64,000 nt of DNA from JBJHBP01 sp050485645. GTDB taxonomy: Bacteria; Pseudomonadota; Gammaproteobacteria; Steroidobacterales; Rariloculaceae. Location of the stretch: contig JBJHBT010000001.1 in the NCBI GenBank assembly GCA_050485645.1, forward strand, positions 124,001 to 188,000, in the 5' to 3' direction. Both the position numbers and the translations under genes were made by a program. Under the pieces are notes generated by a model that saw only the letters and a list, made by a program, of their open reading frames with translations, was not told the DNA's origin and did not search any database. Shown one piece after another: positions 1 to 10,884 of this stretch. Within the stretch, counting starts at the first letter, position 1, and each line of letters opens with the position of its first letter.

Positions 1-127
1 CCGTGTACGGGGCGATGCTGCGAAAGCTCTGCTGCAGGTCCCATGGGCACCCGCTCTGCGGATCCCGCAGCGCCGCCATCACTTCTATCAATTTCTGGAT
101 ATCGGCGTTATCACCATGTTTAGTCAA
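1..127 (-). CDS. mazG: MazG nucleoside triphosphate pyrophosphohydrolase, N-terminus only (runs off the window)
   Basis: Only the first 42 codons are in the window. Read leftward they give a short lead, then IQKLIEVMAALRDP, SGCPWD, LQQSF and SIAPYT, the N-terminal signature of MazG, which hydrolyses NTPs to NMP and PPi and links to stringent-response and nucleotide-pool cleaning. The start is not an ATG: the ATG at 117 is in the wrong frame and hits a stop. The in-frame TTG at 127-125 has GGAGG about 8 nt upstream, so I place the start there. It overlaps the end of the Nudix gene by 8 nt, which suggests translational coupling in a fumC-nudL-mazG operon. The identification is firm; the TTG start is an inference. 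Confidence 0.8.
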   Translation of the reverse strand, partial: MTKHGDNADIQKLIEVMAALRDPQSGCPWDLQQSFRSIAPYT

Positions 128-767
128 TTGAAATAACCTCCAGAAAACGACTCAGTATGGTCGCGGTGGCACCCCAGACCCGGTACCGGCCGTAGTGAAT
201 TTCGGGCACCAGAAAGCGGGTGCCCAGACGCTCTCGTGTATACACCTGCATCGCGCCCGGGCGCATCAGACTGGCAAACGGCAGTTCGAAGACGCCGGCC
301 ACTTCAGCGGGATCCGGCATGGCACGGAAGCGGTCGGCCACGAACCCGACGACAGGTGTCACGGCGAAACCGGTCACCGTGAGCTGCACGTCGAGCGTAC
401 CGACCACCTCCACATCGGCCGGCGCCATGCCGACTTCTTCATGCGCCTCGCGCAGTGCGGCCGCCACCGGCCCGGCATCGCTCGGCGCGACACGGCCGCC
501 CGGCAGACTGATCTGCCCCGGATGGGCACGCAGATGAGACGCCCGCTCCGTCAACAGGATCGTGAGTCCCTCGGGACGCTCGATCAATGCGATCAGGACC
601 GCGGCGGCGTGGAGCGGACTGTCCAGCGACTTCAGAAACGCCGGTGACACCGGCCCCTGGACATCGGCGAGAATCTGCTGGCGAGGGTCGGCTCCGACGA
701 CCGCCGCACGAATGCGTCCGGCAATCCATTCGCGCAGGTCGGCGACCCTGACCGTGTCGCCTGCCAC
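120..767 (-). CDS. nudL: Nudix hydrolase, CoA pyrophosphatase (NudL) type
   Basis: About 215 residues. The Nudix box lies around residues 90-115 (GGRV, then REAHEEVG), preceded by LRAHPGQISLPGG, which is the extra signature of the CoA-pyrophosphatase (UPF0035) subgroup that cleaves CoA and its derivatives to 3',5'-ADP and 4'-phosphopantetheine. The frame is open to a GTG at 773 that overlaps the fumC stop (GTGA), but AAGGAG sits directly against that codon. The GTG at 767 has the same AGGAG at a 5-nt spacing and is the better start. It is the middle gene of a leftward fumC-nudL-mazG string with overlapping ends. Substrate preference is from the family, not shown here. Confidence 0.85.
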   Translation of the reverse strand: MAGDTVRVADLREWIAGRIRAAVVGADPRQQILADVQGPVSPAFLKSLDSPLHAAAVLIALIERPEGLTILLTERASHLRAHPGQISLPGGRVAPSDAGPVAAALREAHEEVGMAPADVEVVGTLDVQLTVTGFAVTPVVGFVADRFRAMPDPAEVAGVFELPFASLMRPGAMQVYTRERLGTRFLVPEIHYGRYRVWGATATILSRFLEVISID

Positions 768-769
768 GA

Positions 770-2155
770 TCACTCCTTGATGCCACCGCGTGTGAGTTCA
801 GCGGGATCGAGCAGCCTGGCCAGCTGTTCCGCGCCCAATTCGGTTTCCTGTTCCGCCACCTCGCGGATGGCGCGGCCTTCCTTATAAGCCTGCTTGGCCA
901 CGGCCGCCCCCTTCTCGTAGCCGATCACCGGGTTCAGCGCAGTCACCAGAATCGGGTTGCGCTGCAGTGCGTCGCCGAGCCGGGCTTCGTTCACGGTGAA
1001 CCCGTCGATGGCCGAATCCGCCAGTGCACGGGATGCATTCGACAGTAATTCAATGCTTTGCAGAATATTGTAGGCAACAACCGGCAGCATCACATTGAGC
1101 TGAAAATTGCCGGACTGTCCGGCGATGGTCACCGTGGCGTCGTTGCCAATCACCTGCGCCGCCACCATGGCAGCGGCCTCGGGAATGACGGGATTGACCT
1201 TGCCGGGCATGATACTGCTGCCCGGCTGCAGTGCAGGCAGGGCAATCTCGCCAAGCCCTGCCAGCGGACCGCTGTTCATCCAGCGCAGGTCATTGGCGAT
1301 CTTCATCAGACTCACCGCCGTGGTCTTGAGCTGACCGGACAGCTCCACCGCCGTGTCCTGACAGCTCAGCGCCTCGAAATAGTCGTCAGCCGGTCGGAAC
1401 GCGATGCCGCTCTGCTCGGCGACCGCAGCCGCGACTCTGGCGCCGAACTCCGGGTGCGCGTTGATGCCGGTGCCAACGGCCGTGCCGCCCTGGGCAAGCC
1501 CCGACAGTCTTTCCAGCACCGCGCTGAGGCGCTGGTGGTCGGCGCGCAGCTGCGCGACCCAGCCGCCCAGTTCCTGGTCGAATCGCACCGGCATCGCATC
1601 CATCAGATGCGTCCTGCCGGTCTTCACCACATGCGCCAGCGCACGCGCCTTGTGACCGGTCACGGTGGCCAGATGCTGAAGCGCGGGCAGCAGCCGTTCG
1701 GTCAACGCCAGCGCCGCACTGACATGAATCGCAGAAGGAATCACGTCGTTGCTGCTCTGCCCCATGTTCACATGGTCATTGGCGTGCACGGCCCGTCCCA
1801 GGGCCGCCGATGCCAGGCGGGCAATCACCTCGTTCGCGTTCATGTTGGAACTGGTGCCGGAACCGGTCTGGAACACGTCGACCGGAAACTGATCGTCGTG
1901 GTGACCATCGGCGACCGCCTGCGCGGCAGCGATAATGGCATCGGCGATCGCCTCGTCCAGCAGATCCAGGTCGCGATTGGCGACGGCGGCGGCCCGCTTG
2001 ATCAATCCCAGTGCACGGATGAACTCGCGCGGCATGCGCAGACCACTGATAGGAAAGTTCTGTACGGCCCGCTGCGTCTGCGCGCCCCACATCGCATCGG
2101 CCGGAACCCTCAGTTCGCCCATGCTGTCTCGCTCGATGCGAAATTCGCCCGTCAT
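770..2155 (-). CDS. fumC: Class II fumarate hydratase
   Basis: 461 residues, the usual length for the iron-independent, oxygen-stable fumarase of the TCA cycle (fumarate to L-malate, cytosolic homotetramer). It shows the TGRTHLMDAMP segment with the active-site histidine region and the superfamily signature GSSIMPGKVNP near residue 315, where the flexible loop serine acts as base. The N-terminus MGELRVPADAMWGAQTQRA is typical of FumC rather than aspartase. Read leftward; its stop overlaps the Nudix gene. It is divergent from purB, a distant member of the same superfamily, with 184 nt between them. Confidence 0.96.
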   Translation of the reverse strand: MTGEFRIERDSMGELRVPADAMWGAQTQRAVQNFPISGLRMPREFIRALGLIKRAAAVANRDLDLLDEAIADAIIAAAQAVADGHHDDQFPVDVFQTGSGTSSNMNANEVIARLASAALGRAVHANDHVNMGQSSNDVIPSAIHVSAALALTERLLPALQHLATVTGHKARALAHVVKTGRTHLMDAMPVRFDQELGGWVAQLRADHQRLSAVLERLSGLAQGGTAVGTGINAHPEFGARVAAAVAEQSGIAFRPADDYFEALSCQDTAVELSGQLKTTAVSLMKIANDLRWMNSGPLAGLGEIALPALQPGSSIMPGKVNPVIPEAAAMVAAQVIGNDATVTIAGQSGNFQLNVMLPVVAYNILQSIELLSNASRALADSAIDGFTVNEARLGDALQRNPILVTALNPVIGYEKGAAVAKQAYKEGRAIREVAEQETELGAEQLARLLDPAELTRGGIKE

Positions 2156-2339
2156 TCAGTACTCCTTGCACAGTTGGATCAAACCTACAGTCAGCACCTG
2201 CCGTCAGCGACTGATGCCGCAGCCGGTCACACGGTCACTGGATGCCGTCTCCGGCGCTGCCGATGTCGGACATCGGCGGGTAAGCGTGTATCATGCGCAC
2301 TCCGAAAAGGCTTGTATAGGTTGGGAATAACCGCTCCCC
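2156..2339. promoter_or_regulatory. Divergent intergenic region between fumC and purB
   Basis: 184 nt separate two divergently read genes and should hold both promoters. AAGGAG lies just upstream of the fumC ATG on the minus strand. On the plus strand a TATAGG-like -10 lies at about 2315-2320, roughly 20 nt before the purB GTG, but I see no convincing -35. No operator-like palindrome was noticed. Confidence 0.4.
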
Positions 2340-3710
2340 GTGGATCACTCGACACTCACCGCGCTGTCGCCGCTGGATGGACGCTATGCGAACCGATCCA
2401 CGCCGTTAAGACCCTTTCTCTCGGAGTTCGCGCTGATACGCTATCGCACCCTGATCGAGGTGCGCTGGCTCCAGCTGCTCGCCGATGACCCCGGGATCAT
2501 CGGCCTGAGCCCTTTGGGGTCGCCCGTCAAGGATGTGCTCAACGCACTGATCGACGAGTTCGGCATCGAGGATGCGCGTCGCGTCAAGGCACTGGAAGCC
2601 ACCACCAACCACGATGTCAAGGCGGTCGAGTATTTCCTGCGGGAGAAGCTCGAGGGCGTGGCAGGGTCGGCCCCGAACATCATCGCCTACCTGCATTTCG
2701 CGTGTACGTCGGAAGACATCAACAATCTCTCCTATGCGCTGATGCTGCGCGACACGCGTCGGCGGATACTGATTCCGGCGATGAAATCCCTGATCAGCGA
2801 ACTGCGCAATACCGCGCACCGCTTTGCCGATGTGGCCATGCTCAGTCGCACGCACGGTCAACCGGCGACGCCGACGACGCTGGGGAAGGAACTGGCGAAT
2901 TTCGTACACCGGCTGGATACGCAGCTGGCAACGTTCCGCGACCTGGACATCTACGGCAAGATCAATGGCGCCGTCGGCAACTACAACGCACATCTGGCCG
3001 CCTGTCCGAACGTCGACTGGCCATCGCTTGGCGCGCGCTTCGTCAGCTCGCTGGATCTGGTCCACCAGCCCTACTCCACCCAGATCGAACCCCACGACTG
3101 GATCGCCGCGTACTGCCATTCGCTGATGCGCTTCAACAGCATTCTCACCGACCTGTGCCGCGATATCTGGGGCTATGTGAGCCTGGGCTACTTCCGCCAG
3201 CGTGCCAATGCCAGCGAGGTGGGCTCCTCGACGATGCCACACAAGGTGAACCCGATCGACTTCGAAAACGCCGAAGGCAACCTGGGCATGGCCAACGCCG
3301 TACTCGGCTTCCTGGCCGACAAGCTGCCCATCTCCCGGTGGCAGCGCGATCTCACCGATTCCACCGTGCTGCGCAATCTCGGCGTTGGCGTTGGCCACAC
3401 GCTGGTGGCGATTGATGCATGCCAGCGTGGGCTCGGGAAGCTGGAGGCGGATCAGCAGCGGATCGCCGCCGATCTGGACAACAGCTGGGAAGTGCTGGGC
3501 GAGGCGGTTCAGACCGTGATGCGCTGCCACGGCATTTCGGATGCCTACGAGCAGCTCAAGGCCGTTACGCGCGGCCGCCAGATCACCCGTGACACATTGC
3601 AGGAATTCATACGCGGACTGGAACTGCCGGACCACGAACGCGCCAGACTGCTGGCGCTGACACCGGGAGATTATGTCGGATTGGCCGCCCAGCTGGCACG
3701 ACAGGTATAG
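2340..3710 (+). CDS. purB: Adenylosuccinate lyase
   Basis: 456 residues, matching the long E. coli type. PurB acts twice in purine synthesis, cleaving SAICAR to AICAR and adenylosuccinate to AMP, releasing fumarate each time. Visible features are the N-terminal LSPLDGRYA, TSEDINNL, SRTHGQPATPTTLGKE with the catalytic His region, and the signature SSTMPHKVNP near residue 295. The start is GTG at 2340, with no strong ribosome-binding site in front. In E. coli purB sits beside hflD, mnmA and nudJ; here nudJ and mnmA follow about 1 kb downstream but hflD is missing. Confidence 0.96.
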   Translation: MDHSTLTALSPLDGRYANRSTPLRPFLSEFALIRYRTLIEVRWLQLLADDPGIIGLSPLGSPVKDVLNALIDEFGIEDARRVKALEATTNHDVKAVEYFLREKLEGVAGSAPNIIAYLHFACTSEDINNLSYALMLRDTRRRILIPAMKSLISELRNTAHRFADVAMLSRTHGQPATPTTLGKELANFVHRLDTQLATFRDLDIYGKINGAVGNYNAHLAACPNVDWPSLGARFVSSLDLVHQPYSTQIEPHDWIAAYCHSLMRFNSILTDLCRDIWGYVSLGYFRQRANASEVGSSTMPHKVNPIDFENAEGNLGMANAVLGFLADKLPISRWQRDLTDSTVLRNLGVGVGHTLVAIDACQRGLGKLEADQQRIAADLDNSWEVLGEAVQTVMRCHGISDAYEQLKAVTRGRQITRDTLQEFIRGLELPDHERARLLALTPGDYVGLAAQLARQV

Positions 3711-4036
3711 CAGCCGCCGGGACAGGTGCCCGCCGCCCCACCCCGCTCGGATACGCGCCCGCGCCCGGCAGCCTGCCAGGGGCGCGCACCAGTCTGGGGC
3801 GCCGGCATGAACAACGCCGGCATGAACAACCCCAGCACGAACAACCCCAGCACGAACAACCAATATGAACAGATTATGGTTGGCCGGGAAAACGTGAGCT
3901 GCGACACACCGGATACGTGACGGCGGTCTAAACTTCTGAACCATAAGCCCGGAACAAAGAACCCGGACCAGAAGCGCCCGACCCGGCATGTTCGGGCCCT
4001 GGATCCACGGAAGTCCCCGGGCCAACAAGTCTGATC
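3711..4036. other. 326-nt gap after purB with a 4-unit 15-bp tandem repeat
   Basis: No convincing gene. The middle holds four head-to-tail 15-bp units at 3801-3860: two copies of GCCGGCATGAACAAC followed by two of CCCAGCACGAACAAC. The repeat lies inside a short open frame (3726-3920, 64 codons) that would give an Asn-rich peptide, but that frame has no ribosome-binding site and ordinary composition elsewhere. The right part (3936-4036) is non-coding and ends in a TATAGT box at about 4041, near or inside the start of the next gene. Confidence 0.55.
3801..3860. repeat. Tandem repeat, four 15-bp units
   Basis: The units are exact within each pair and differ between pairs only in the first six bases and one later base. 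The 15-bp period keeps any reading frame. It is unlike anything else in the window. Confidence 0.85.
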
Positions 4037-4552
4037 ATGCAGTATAGTCCAGCAATGACCGTGAAGAATTCGCCCGGCACACGGCAGATTCTGTCGAATG
4101 AACAGGAAGTGCGCAGCGCGGTATCCCGGGCCGTGGCGACGGCCAATCGCACGCTGTCCATCCTGACACCGGATCTCGAGCCGCTGATCTACGATCACGA
4201 CGAGTTCCTCGAACCGCTCAAACGTTTCATTCTCGCGCGCACTTTCGCCCGCGTACGCGTTCTGATCGTCAACCCCAATCAGGCCATGAAGGACGGCAAC
4301 CGCTTCGTGACAATGGGACGCCGTCTGAACAGCTACATCGACTTTCGACACGTCAAGCCGCCGCTGAGCAAGCGCGGCGACGCATTCTGTATCGCTGACG
4401 ATCACGCACTGATCTATCGCGCCCGCGCAACCAGCTGGGACGGGCTGGCCGACATGCATGCGCCTGCTCTGGCGCGTCGTTATCTGGACGAGTTCGACGA
4501 GCTCTGGCACGCCTGTGAACTGGAACCGGAACTGCGTCAGATGATGCTGTAG
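4037..4552 (+). CDS. Phospholipase-D-like / DUF7931-type protein
   Basis: 171 residues, no signal peptide. The N-terminal half resembles a PLD-like fold: a region of EVRSAVSRAVATANRTLSIL followed by a strand-rich stretch (VRVLIVNPNQAMKDG) and a C-terminal FCIADDHALIYR segment. This is the pattern of the small proteins or C-terminal domains (DUF7931) found with GNAT acetyltransferases in gammaproteobacteria. No complete HKD motif is visible, so catalysis is doubtful and no function is assigned. Start is ambiguous: ATG 4037, or the ATG at 4055 (MTVKNSPG), because a TATAGT box overlaps the first start. It lies between purB and nudJ in the place hflD has in E. coli, but it is not HflD. Confidence 0.7.
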   Translation: MQYSPAMTVKNSPGTRQILSNEQEVRSAVSRAVATANRTLSILTPDLEPLIYDHDEFLEPLKRFILARTFARVRVLIVNPNQAMKDGNRFVTMGRRLNSYIDFRHVKPPLSKRGDAFCIADDHALIYRARATSWDGLADMHAPALARRYLDEFDELWHACELEPELRQMML

Positions 4553-4649
4553 ACCGGTTCACGGCACGCGCGGCACCGTCGGCAGCGACACGAATCGGTT
4601 ACCATAGGCGGATTGTCCGATCCGGGCGTGTTGCACACGGAATGCCGGC

Positions 4650-5129
4650 ATGACGAACCGCATAGACGTCACCGTTGCCGCAGTCGTCGAACAGGACGAC
4701 CGCTATCTGATCGTCGAAGAGCAGGCGGCGGGCGAAATCGTCTTCAACCAGCCCGCAGGGCACCTTGAACCCGGCGAAACGCTGATTCACGCGGTCATTC
4801 GCGAAACCCTCGAAGAAACCGGTTACCGGTTCGAACCACAGGCATTGCTTGGCCTGTACCTGTGGCACAACGCCGCCAACGACCTGACGCTGCTGCGGGT
4901 GGGATTTACCGGCACGGCAGCCGCGCCGCGACGATCGCCGACGCTCGATGAAGGCATCATCGCCGCGCACTGGCTGACCCGCAATCAGCTGCTCAGCCAC
5001 CACGCGCAGCTGCGCAGCCCGCTGGTGCTGCGCTGTATCGACGACCACCGGGCCGGAATCCGCTTCCCGCTCGATGCCCTGCACAACCTCGACGGACTGA
5101 CCGACACATCACGTATACGCAGCGCCTGA
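4650..5129 (+). CDS. nudJ: Nudix phosphatase NudJ
   Basis: 159 residues with a clear Nudix box around residues 36-58 (GHLEPGETL then RETLEETGY) and the NudJ-type opening VTVAAVVEQDDRYLIVEE. E. coli NudJ removes phosphate from nucleoside di- and triphosphates and hydrolyses HMP-PP of thiamine synthesis. The gene is 37 nt upstream of mnmA, the same pairing as in E. coli, which supports the name. The two are probably co-transcribed. Confidence 0.9.
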   Translation: MTNRIDVTVAAVVEQDDRYLIVEEQAAGEIVFNQPAGHLEPGETLIHAVIRETLEETGYRFEPQALLGLYLWHNAANDLTLLRVGFTGTAAAPRRSPTLDEGIIAAHWLTRNQLLSHHAQLRSPLVLRCIDDHRAGIRFPLDALHNLDGLTDTSRIRSA

Positions 5130-5166
5130 CCACCCTGTTCCGGTCATCACCGGCACTCGCAGTACA

Positions 5167-6297
5167 ATGGCGGCCATGAAAGACACTGGAACGGTCATGG
5201 TCGCGCTGTCCGGTGGCGTGGACTCCGCCGTCGCCGCACTGCGTCTGCGAGACCTGGGTTACGAGGTGCAGTGCCTGCACATGAGCAACTGGGAAGACGA
5301 TGGCTACTGCGAGGCCGCCGCGGATTTCCAGGATGCCCGCACGCTGTGCCGGCAGCTGAACCTTCCCCTGCACCGCGTCAGTTTCGCGCGCCAGTATCGC
5401 GAGCAGGTGTTCGCACACTTTCTGGATGAATACCGGGCCGGCCGCACACCGAACCCGGATGTGCTGTGCAACCGCCAGATCAAGTTCGGCGTCATGCGCC
5501 AGTACGCCAGGCGCCTTGGCGCACGCTGGCTGGCCACAGGTCACTATGCGCGCCTGCGCCAGACACCCTCCGGCCCGCAGCTGCTCAAGGGGCGGGACGA
5601 GTCCAAGGACCAGAGCTACTTTCTGCATCGTGTCGCCGCGGAGGACCTGGTCGATACGATGTTTCCGGTCGGAGAACTCGGCAAGTCGGAAGTGCGTGAC
5701 ATCGCCACGCGCGCCGGCCTGCACGTGGCGACGAAAAAAGACAGTACCGGCATCTGCTTCATCGGCGAGCGGCCGTTCACCGAATTCCTGGGGCGCTATG
5801 TCGCCTCGACGCCGGGCGCCATCGTCGATCCTGACGGCAGGGTGCTGGGTGAGCACCGCGGGCTGGCGTTCTACACACTGGGGCAGCGTCAGGGCCTTGG
5901 CATTGGCGGGCGTCACGACGGCGACGGACTGCCCTGGTACGTCGCGGCCAAGGATCCCGAACGCAACGAGCTGCTGGTCGTGCAGGGCGGCAATCATCCG
6001 CTGCTGTATCACGACATGCTCGACGCCACCGACATGCACTGGTCGGGGCCGCCGCCGGCATCGTGGGCCAACGACGGCCGGCTTCGCTGCACCGCGAAAA
6101 CCCGATACCGGCAGCCCGATCAGGCCTGTACCGTGACGCGCACCGATGACCATCGGCTGCTGGCTGCTTTCGACCGGCCGCAGCGCGCAATCACCCCTGG
6201 ACAGTATGTCGTGCTGTACGATGGCGAGCGCTGCCTGGGTGGCGCAGTAATCACAGCGGCATCGCGGCGCCGAACGCCGCTGCGTGCCACCGGCTGA
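5167..6297 (+). CDS. mnmA: tRNA-uridine 2-sulfurtransferase MnmA
   Basis: 376 residues. MnmA thiolates U34 of Lys, Glu and Gln tRNAs, taking sulfur from the IscS/Tus relay. The ATP pyrophosphatase P-loop SGGVDS is at about residues 15-20. The first catalytic cysteine is in NPDVLCNRQIKF and the second in STGICFIGERPF; both are intact. The C-terminal domain carries GQRQGLGIGG. The start could be either of two in-frame ATGs nine bases apart (5167, 5176). The window shows no hflD neighbour. Confidence 0.96.
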   Translation: MAAMKDTGTVMVALSGGVDSAVAALRLRDLGYEVQCLHMSNWEDDGYCEAAADFQDARTLCRQLNLPLHRVSFARQYREQVFAHFLDEYRAGRTPNPDVLCNRQIKFGVMRQYARRLGARWLATGHYARLRQTPSGPQLLKGRDESKDQSYFLHRVAAEDLVDTMFPVGELGKSEVRDIATRAGLHVATKKDSTGICFIGERPFTEFLGRYVASTPGAIVDPDGRVLGEHRGLAFYTLGQRQGLGIGGRHDGDGLPWYVAAKDPERNELLVVQGGNHPLLYHDMLDATDMHWSGPPPASWANDGRLRCTAKTRYRQPDQACTVTRTDDHRLLAAFDRPQRAITPGQYVVLYDGERCLGGAVITAASRRRTPLRATG

Positions 6298-6375
6298 GGC
6301 AACGCGGCACCGGGCGTCCCCTGCCGCTTGCTATAATCGCGTTCTTCTTTTCGCGAGCCGTTCAGAGGTCCCCCA

Positions 6376-9039
<2,664 letters not shown>

Positions 9040-9059
9040 GCGGATCGAACCGGATCCGG

Positions 9060-9079
9060 GCCACCCGTGCCGGGGTGGC
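9060..9079 (+). terminator. Probable terminator hairpin after acnA
   Basis: GCCACCC, a 6-nt loop, then GGGTGGC form a 7-bp GC-rich stem 21 nt past the acnA stop. No T-tract follows, so it is either a Rho-assisted site or mRNA end protection. The next 40 nt contain short direct repeats (CCTACCGTGCGG twice). Confidence 0.45.
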
Positions 9080-9107
9080 GCCGTGCCGGGGCGGCCTACC
9101 GTGCGGC

Positions 9108-9905
9108 CTACCGTGCGGGCTCTGATGTGCCCGCACGCAGCCGCTGATTCAGCTGCCGAGCGAAGTGGTAGTCCGGGGCGAGCAGCAGCGCGTGTTCGAT
9201 GAGATCACGCGCTTCCCTGATCCGTTGCTGATCCAGCCGGATGGCGGCCAGGTAGGCCAGCGCCTCGGGTTCGCCCCACGACACATCCGGCAAGAGCCGG
9301 CGCGCGCGCGGCCTTTGTCGCTCGTCGAACAGCCGCACCGCTTCGGCGAACCACGGCTCCGCGGACGCCTGATCCGATTCCGCGCGGCCGGGCTCGCCAG
9401 CGCTGGCGAGCAGTCCACGCACCAGCGCCAGACGCGGGTTGTCCCGATCAGCGAGCGCCGCGTCGTTCAGCCAGCGATCGATCCGACGCTGCTGCAACAC
9501 CGATCGCAACGGATCCGTGGCAACCAGCTGCAGACAGGCGGCAGCCAGAATGGCGGCCTCTACCTGCCAGGGGCGGTTGGGGGCCACGCTCTCCGCCAGC
9601 TCAACGCAACGTGCCGCCGACCGCTGGGCGGCCTGCGGGTTGCGCGGCCGGCGCAGCGCCGCTTCACGATAACTGGCAAATGCGAGCCAGTAGCCCGCCT
9701 CGATGCTCACGTCACTGCGACCGTCAGCCGCGAGCCGTTCCAACGGTTCCATCACCCCGTCGATTACCGATGCTTCGCCGGCATGGAACCCATAGTCCGC
9801 GCGGGCTGCCAGATCGGCGAATTCCGCGTCCACCGGCGCGGCGATCAGAACCGCGACGATCAGCAGTGCCGCCTGACCGATACACCGACGGGTAGAGCCG
9901 CTCAA
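9108..9905 (-). CDS. Exported TPR-like protein of unknown function
   Basis: About 265 residues. A signal peptide (CIGQAALLIVAVLIAAPVDA) leads into an alpha-helical, Ala/Arg-rich body with TPR-like helix pairs, clearest at the C-terminus (EALAYLAAIRLDQQRIREAR then LIEHALLLAPDYHFARQL). The frame is open to 10010, but those starts overlap the divergent tatD gene and its promoter; the TTG at 9905 gives a clean signal peptide right at the N-terminus. ATG 9983 is the alternative. It faces acnA tail to tail. No partner or pathway is evident; the likely location is the periplasm. Confidence 0.65.
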   Translation of the reverse strand: MSGSTRRCIGQAALLIVAVLIAAPVDAEFADLAARADYGFHAGEASVIDGVMEPLERLAADGRSDVSIEAGYWLAFASYREAALRRPRNPQAAQRSAARCVELAESVAPNRPWQVEAAILAAACLQLVATDPLRSVLQQRRIDRWLNDAALADRDNPRLALVRGLLASAGEPGRAESDQASAEPWFAEAVRLFDERQRPRARRLLPDVSWGEPEALAYLAAIRLDQQRIREARDLIEHALLLAPDYHFARQLNQRLRAGTSEPAR

Positions 9906-9926
9906 CCGTGCGACGCGTGCGCCGCG

Positions 9927-9955
9927 TTGCCGTGATGGCGGCGGGCCGTCACAAT
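9927..9955 (+). promoter_or_regulatory. Putative sigma-70 promoter of tatD
   Basis: TTGCCG at 9927-9932, a 17-nt spacer, and CACAAT at 9950-9955 (each 4 of 6 to consensus). The predicted start near 9962 leaves a short leader holding GGAGG (9974-9978) before the tatD ATG at 9982. This argues that the divergent TPR gene does not begin inside this stretch. Confidence 0.45.
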
Positions 9956-9981
9956 CGCCGCCACGCAAGGATGGAGGATGC

Positions 9982-10812
9982 ATGACCGAACTCGTGGACA
10001 TCGGTGTCAATCTGACTCATGACTGCTTCGACGACGATCGCCACCAGGTGATCGCGGCGGCAGCCGCTGTGGGCGTTACGCGGCTGATCATAACAGGCAC
10101 CTCGGTCGCCGGCAGTGAACAGGCCGCGGGACTGGCCGTGGAATGGGCCGCGGAATGGGCCGCGGAACCGGCTGCCCGCAGCGACAGCGGCCTGTACGCA
10201 ACCGCCGGCATCCACCCGCATCATGCCGCGGATCCTGCGCCCGATTCACGCGACCGGCTGCATGCGCTGCTGCGGCAACCTCGAGTCGTTGCAGTCGGCG
10301 AATGCGGGCTGGACTATTTCCGCAACTACTCCACACCGGCCGAACAGCAGGCCTGCTTCGCCATGCACCTTGAACTGGCCGCCGAATCCGGACTGCCGCT
10401 GTTCCTGCATCAGCGCGATGCGCACGAGGACATGCTGAGCCACCTGCGGCCGCTGCGCGACCGGATCAGCGGTGGCGTGGCGCACTGTTTTACCGGCAAC
10501 AGGAATGAACTGCGCGACTATCTTGATCTGGACCTGTATATCGGCATCACCGGCTGGATCTGTGATGAACGCCGCGGTGACGCGCTGCGCGAAGCGGCTC
10601 CGTCGATTCCGCTCAACCGCCTGCTGCTGGAAACCGACGCCCCCTATCTCGTGCCACGCGATCTTCCCACGCCACCGCGCGCACGTCGCAACGAGCCGCG
10701 GTTTCTGCCTCATGTGCTGGCCCGCCTGGCGGCCATCACCGGTCACGACCCGGAACTGCTCGCCGAGCATTCCACACGCAATGCCTGTCGCCTGTTCGGT
10801 CTGAGCAGCTAG
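9982..10812 (+). CDS. tatD: TatD-family metal-dependent DNase
   Basis: 276 residues. The start VDIGVNLTHDCFDDDRHQVI and LIITGTSVAGSEQAAGLA match TatD itself rather than the YcfH or YjjV branches. Metal ligands and catalytic residues are seen in GIHPHHA, GECGLDYFRN, LFLHQRDAHEDM, AHCFTGN and LLLETDAPYL. The E. coli enzyme is a 3'-5' exonuclease implicated in DNA repair and quality control. Strong ribosome-binding site GGAGG. Residues near 52-62 contain a small in-frame duplication (VEWAAEWAAEPA) from a 12-bp tandem repeat, in a surface-helix region. Confidence 0.92.
   Translation: MTELVDIGVNLTHDCFDDDRHQVIAAAAAVGVTRLIITGTSVAGSEQAAGLAVEWAAEWAAEPAARSDSGLYATAGIHPHHAADPAPDSRDRLHALLRQPRVVAVGECGLDYFRNYSTPAEQQACFAMHLELAAESGLPLFLHQRDAHEDMLSHLRPLRDRISGGVAHCFTGNRNELRDYLDLDLYIGITGWICDERRGDALREAAPSIPLNRLLLETDAPYLVPRDLPTPPRARRNEPRFLPHVLARLAAITGHDPELLAEHSTRNACRLFGLSS
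10140..10169 (+). repeat. 12-bp tandem repeat inside tatD
   Basis: GGAATGGGCCGC occurs twice in a row with a third partial copy, giving the repeated residues EWAA. It is in frame and seems a tolerated expansion. Confidence 0.7.
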
Positions 10813-10884
10813 TCCCGTCCCGCAAACAACCTGCATCCGTCGCGAGCGGATCTTCGCGACCGGAACACCACCCTGTAACACGAC

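Noticed and set aside
3726..3920. Small Asn-rich plus-strand peptide after purB
   Set aside because: The frame is carried by a tandem repeat and has no ribosome-binding site or conserved features.
2406..4028. Minus-strand 540-codon frame across purB and the repeat gap
   Set aside because: Antisense to purB and lacking any domain; its apparent LFVLGLFVLG repeat comes from the 15-bp tandem repeat.
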